From the NCBI GenBank assembly GCA_026984915.1, contig JALSRG010000111.1, positions 1 through 49,460 on the forward strand: a stretch of DNA of 49,460 bases, written 5' to 3'. This document shows positions 46,953 through 49,460 of this stretch, piece by piece. The notes under the pieces were generated by a model that was given only the letters and a program-made list of their open reading frames with translations, searched no databases and was not told the DNA's origin. The stretch comes from Marinosulfonomonas sp. (lineage in GTDB: Bacteria > Pseudomonadota > Alphaproteobacteria > Rhodobacterales > Rhodobacteraceae). Position 1 is the stretch's first letter. Each line of letters starts with the position of its first letter. The position numbers were made by a program, and so were the translations under genes.

Positions 46953-48371
46953 ATGAGATTAATAGTTTTTATCAATGGGTTGGTGCTGATTCTGGGCGCT
47001 ATCATCATGATGGCTGATGGGGCAGTTTTCCCCGAAACCTCTGACATATTCTTTTCTGCAGCCCTTTTATCGGCCACGGTGGGGGCTTTGTTGTGTCTGG
47101 CGTCCTACACATCTTTCACCGACATTCAGGCGCGCGAAACCTTTTTGCTGACGGCCTCGGTCTGGATGACGGCCGCAGCTTTTGGCATGTTGCCGCTGTT
47201 CATGTGGTCGCTGTCTTTCACCGATGCGTTTTTTGAATCCATGTCCGGAATAACCACGACCGGCTCAACCGTCATGAGCGGCCTGGACAGCACACCGCGC
47301 GGTATCCTGTTCTGGCGGGCGATCTTGCAGTGGCTCGGCGGAATCGGGTTTATCGTCACCGGCATGGCGCTGTTGCCGATCCTGAAGGTGGGCGGGATGC
47401 AGCTGTTTCGGACGGAAAGCTCGGACCAGGGGGAAAAGGCCCTGAAAAGCTCGACGCTTTTTGCCGTGGCCACCGCAACCGTTTATATGTCGCTGACCCT
47501 GGCCTGCATGGTGGTGTATCACTTTGGCGGCATGGGGATTTTCGATGCAATCATTCATGGGCTGACCACCCTGTCATCTGGCGGATTTTCAAATTATGAT
47601 GCGTCTTTCGGCTATTTCACCAGCCCGTTCCTGCAATGGTCAGCCACCTTTTTCATGGCCTGCGCCGGCCTGCCGTTTGCCTGGTATATCCTGATGGCGC
47701 GCAAGATGCAGTTTCGCAGCGAACAGGTGCGCGCCTATCTTCTGCTTCTGGCGGTGGCGATCAGCCTGCTGACATTGTGGCGGGTTCTGGCAACCGGCGC
47801 CGGCCTGTCGGAATCCCTGCGCCTGGTTGCCTTCAACGTGGTGTCGGCGGTGACAACGACAGGCTATGCTACCGCGGATTACACCACCTGGGGGGGCACC
47901 GCGGCGGTGGCATTTTTTCTTTTGACAGCGTCGGGTGGCTGCACCGGATCAACCGCCGGGGGGGCAAAGATGATGCGCTGGATCGTTCTGGTGCGCGGTG
48001 TGAAAAACCGCCTGAACCGGATACGCTATCCAAATGGTGTGTTCCCGCTGCAATATGAGGGGCAGAGGCTGCAACTGAGCGTCCTTGATGGCGTTGTTTC
48101 CTTCTTCATTTTCTATTTTCTGACCATTGCCATGCTTGCGGTGGCGCTGAACCTGATCGGGCTGGATTTTTCGACTGCGATCAGTGGAGCGCTGACCTCG
48201 GTTGCCAATGTGGGTCCGGGCGTGGGACCGATCATCGGCCCGGCCGGCAATTTTTCCAGCCTGCCGGATTCGGCCAAATGGGTGCTTGTATTCGGCATGT
48301 ATGTCGGGCGGCTGGAAATGCTGACGGTCTATGTGCTGTTTACCCGGCTTTTCTGGCGCGAGTTTGCCTGA
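46953..48371 (+). CDS. TrkH/KtrB-type potassium uptake membrane protein
   Basis: Potassium-translocating subunit in the inner membrane, 472 residues built of four membrane-pore-membrane repeats. The filter-loop glycines are visible in order: ITTTGST near 100-106, LSSGGFS near 213, TTTGYAT near 307, and ANVGPGVG near 418. It needs a cytoplasmic TrkA-type regulator, which is absent here. The start is ATG at 46953 with a poor ribosome site. The window's gene order (SDR, TrkH, arsM type) suggests no shared function. Confidence 0.92.
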   Translation: MRLIVFINGLVLILGAIIMMADGAVFPETSDIFFSAALLSATVGALLCLASYTSFTDIQARETFLLTASVWMTAAAFGMLPLFMWSLSFTDAFFESMSGITTTGSTVMSGLDSTPRGILFWRAILQWLGGIGFIVTGMALLPILKVGGMQLFRTESSDQGEKALKSSTLFAVATATVYMSLTLACMVVYHFGGMGIFDAIIHGLTTLSSGGFSNYDASFGYFTSPFLQWSATFFMACAGLPFAWYILMARKMQFRSEQVRAYLLLLAVAISLLTLWRVLATGAGLSESLRLVAFNVVSAVTTTGYATADYTTWGGTAAVAFFLLTASGGCTGSTAGGAKMMRWIVLVRGVKNRLNRIRYPNGVFPLQYEGQRLQLSVLDGVVSFFIFYFLTIAMLAVALNLIGLDFSTAISGALTSVANVGPGVGPIIGPAGNFSSLPDSAKWVLVFGMYVGRLEMLTVYVLFTRLFWREFA

Positions 48372-48464
48372 CGATCTGCCAATCGGGGCTGTTTTCCGGC
48401 TGGCGGCAGGTGACGTTTGCACAAGAATGCGTGAGGCATGAATTCCGTGTTTGAGCTTTGCCCA

Positions 48465-48485
48465 TTTCCCGGCTAGCCCGGGAAA
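48465..48485. other. Hairpin between the TrkH gene and the arsM-type gene
   Basis: TTTCCCGG (48465-48472) pairs with CCGGGAAA (48478-48485) over CTAGC. No T-run follows on the plus strand, so terminator function is weak. It lies 23 bases before the methyltransferase start and could be a leader structure. Confidence 0.5.
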
Positions 48486-48507
48486 ACCGGCAACGAAAGG
48501 AGCAGAG

Positions 48508-49460
48508 ATGAATCACGAGAGCGTACAGGAATACTATGGGGAAACCTTGCAAAACAGCGATGACCTGCAAACCAACGCCTGCTGCACCGCCAGCAATATT
48601 CCGGCGCATCTGAAAACGGTTCTGGGCCAAATTCATGACGAGGTGATGGCCAAATATTATGGCTGTGGTCTGATCGCACCGCTGGCGCTGGAGGGGGCGC
48701 ATATCCTTGATCTGGGTGCCGGTTCGGGGCGCGATGTTTATGCCCTGTCCGCCCTTGTGGGTGAAAGTGGCCGGGTGGTTGGGGTTGACATGACCGAGGC
48801 GCAGCTTGACGTCGCCCGCCGGCATCAGGATTTTCACGCCGGGGCTTTTGGCTATGGCGCGCCGAACACCGAATTTCACAAGGGTTATATCGAACGGCTG
48901 GACGAACTGCCGTTGGAGGCGGGCAGTTTTGACATCATCGTTTCCAATTGCGTGATCAACCTGGCGACCGACAAAGAGGCGGTTTTGCGCGGCGCGCACC
49001 GGCTGTTGAAGCCGGGGGGCGAAATGTATTTCTCGGATGTCTACAGTGACCGGCGGGTGCCGGAAAATCTGGCAAAAGACAAGGTTCTGTATGGGGAATG
49101 CCTGTCGGGCGCGCTCTACTGGAATGATTTTGAAGCCCTGGCGAAAAAGGCCGGCTTTGCGGATCCTCGGCTGGTTGAAGACCGGCCGCTGACCATTGAA
49201 AACCCCGAGATCGAAGCGCGGGTCGGCAATATCGGCTTTACCTCGGCGACCTATCGGCTGTTCAAGCTCGACGGGTTGGAGCCAGCCTGCGAAGACTATG
49301 GTCAGGCAGTGATTTACAAGGGCACGGTTGCACATGCCCCGCATGTTTTCGTGCTCGACAAACACCACCGGATGGAGACGGGCAGGGTTTTCCCGGTTTG
49401 CGGCAACACATGGCGTATGTTGCGCGAAACCCGCTTTGCCGGGCATTTCGATTTCATCGG
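48508..49460 (+). CDS. arsM: Arsenite methyltransferase, ArsM/AS3MT type (runs off the right edge)
   Basis: SAM-dependent methyltransferase of which 317 residues are visible, with no stop before the window edge. The SAM motif is ILDLGAGSGRDVYALS near 66-81. The arsenic-binding cysteines of the AS3MT group are all in place: C25 (TNACC), C53 (YYGCGL), C148 (SNCVINL) and C198 (GECLSGAL). Spacings 53-148-198 equal those I recall for the human enzyme (61-156-206). Neighbouring stretches such as QTNAC, EVMAKYYGCGL and YFSDVY are also very close to AS3MT. It converts arsenite to methylarsenicals for detoxification. AAAGGAG lies five bases before the ATG. No arsR, arsB or other ars gene is visible in the window. 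Confidence 0.92.
   Translation, partial: MNHESVQEYYGETLQNSDDLQTNACCTASNIPAHLKTVLGQIHDEVMAKYYGCGLIAPLALEGAHILDLGAGSGRDVYALSALVGESGRVVGVDMTEAQLDVARRHQDFHAGAFGYGAPNTEFHKGYIERLDELPLEAGSFDIIVSNCVINLATDKEAVLRGAHRLLKPGGEMYFSDVYSDRRVPENLAKDKVLYGECLSGALYWNDFEALAKKAGFADPRLVEDRPLTIENPEIEARVGNIGFTSATYRLFKLDGLEPACEDYGQAVIYKGTVAHAPHVFVLDKHHRMETGRVFPVCGNTWRMLRETRFAGHFDFI

Overview
The window reads as chromosomal DNA of a Rhodobacterales (Roseobacter/Paracoccaceae-type) alphaproteobacterium. The evidence is a 14-gene nuo operon interrupted by extra small genes, which is typical of this order, a NuoE with a long C-terminal extension, a VPLPA-CTERM surface protein, and uniform GC-rich codon use. The whole window looks like vertically inherited backbone. 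I see no insertion sequence, integrase, prophage, CRISPR array, tRNA or rRNA.

Left part (1-5307). The start of a PPOX-like flavoprotein gene runs off the left edge, followed by glmS and glmU (UDP-GlcNAc synthesis), all on the minus strand. Divergently, gph (phosphoglycolate phosphatase) overlaps a DegT-family PLP aminotransferase. From 5308 to 5861 no convincing gene is seen.

Leucine block (5862-17150). An APC-family amino-acid permease (minus) is divergent from a ten-gene operon holding the complete isovaleryl-CoA to acetyl-CoA plus acetoacetate route: ivd, mccB, mccA, the HMG-CoA lyase gene and a methylglutaconyl-CoA hydratase gene. Interleaved are two paralogous LprI-like exported proteins, a nitronate-monooxygenase-like flavoprotein, a membrane-anchored thermonuclease and a glutathione S-transferase. 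A perfect 10-4-10 inverted repeat just upstream of ivd is a strong operator candidate.

Complex I block (17340-35659). nuoA-N lie in order and are interrupted by seven accessory genes. Five of these encode predicted exported proteins with even numbers of mature cysteines, one encodes a two-helix membrane protein, and one encodes a membrane protein ending in an H3TH-like domain nearly identical to the NuoE tail. Several strong hairpins punctuate the operon, one of which buries the Shine-Dalgarno site of an accessory gene. nuoN runs into birA (biotin ligase), coaX (type III pantothenate kinase) and rnj (RNase J), which ends at a shared terminator facing a DEAD-box helicase.

Right part (40612-49460). 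A permuted NlpC/P60-like hydrolase, a TPR protein and a VPLPA-CTERM von Willebrand A surface protein lie on the minus strand, then prfC. Divergent from prfC are an atypical SDR lacking the YxxxK dyad, a TrkH potassium transporter, and an arsenite methyltransferase gene (arsM type) that runs off the right edge.

Most genes are well-known families. The least explained signals are the exported accessory proteins in the nuo operon, the duplicated H3TH domain, the Shine-Dalgarno-sequestering hairpin, the ivd operator and the vWA/TPR surface-protein pair.
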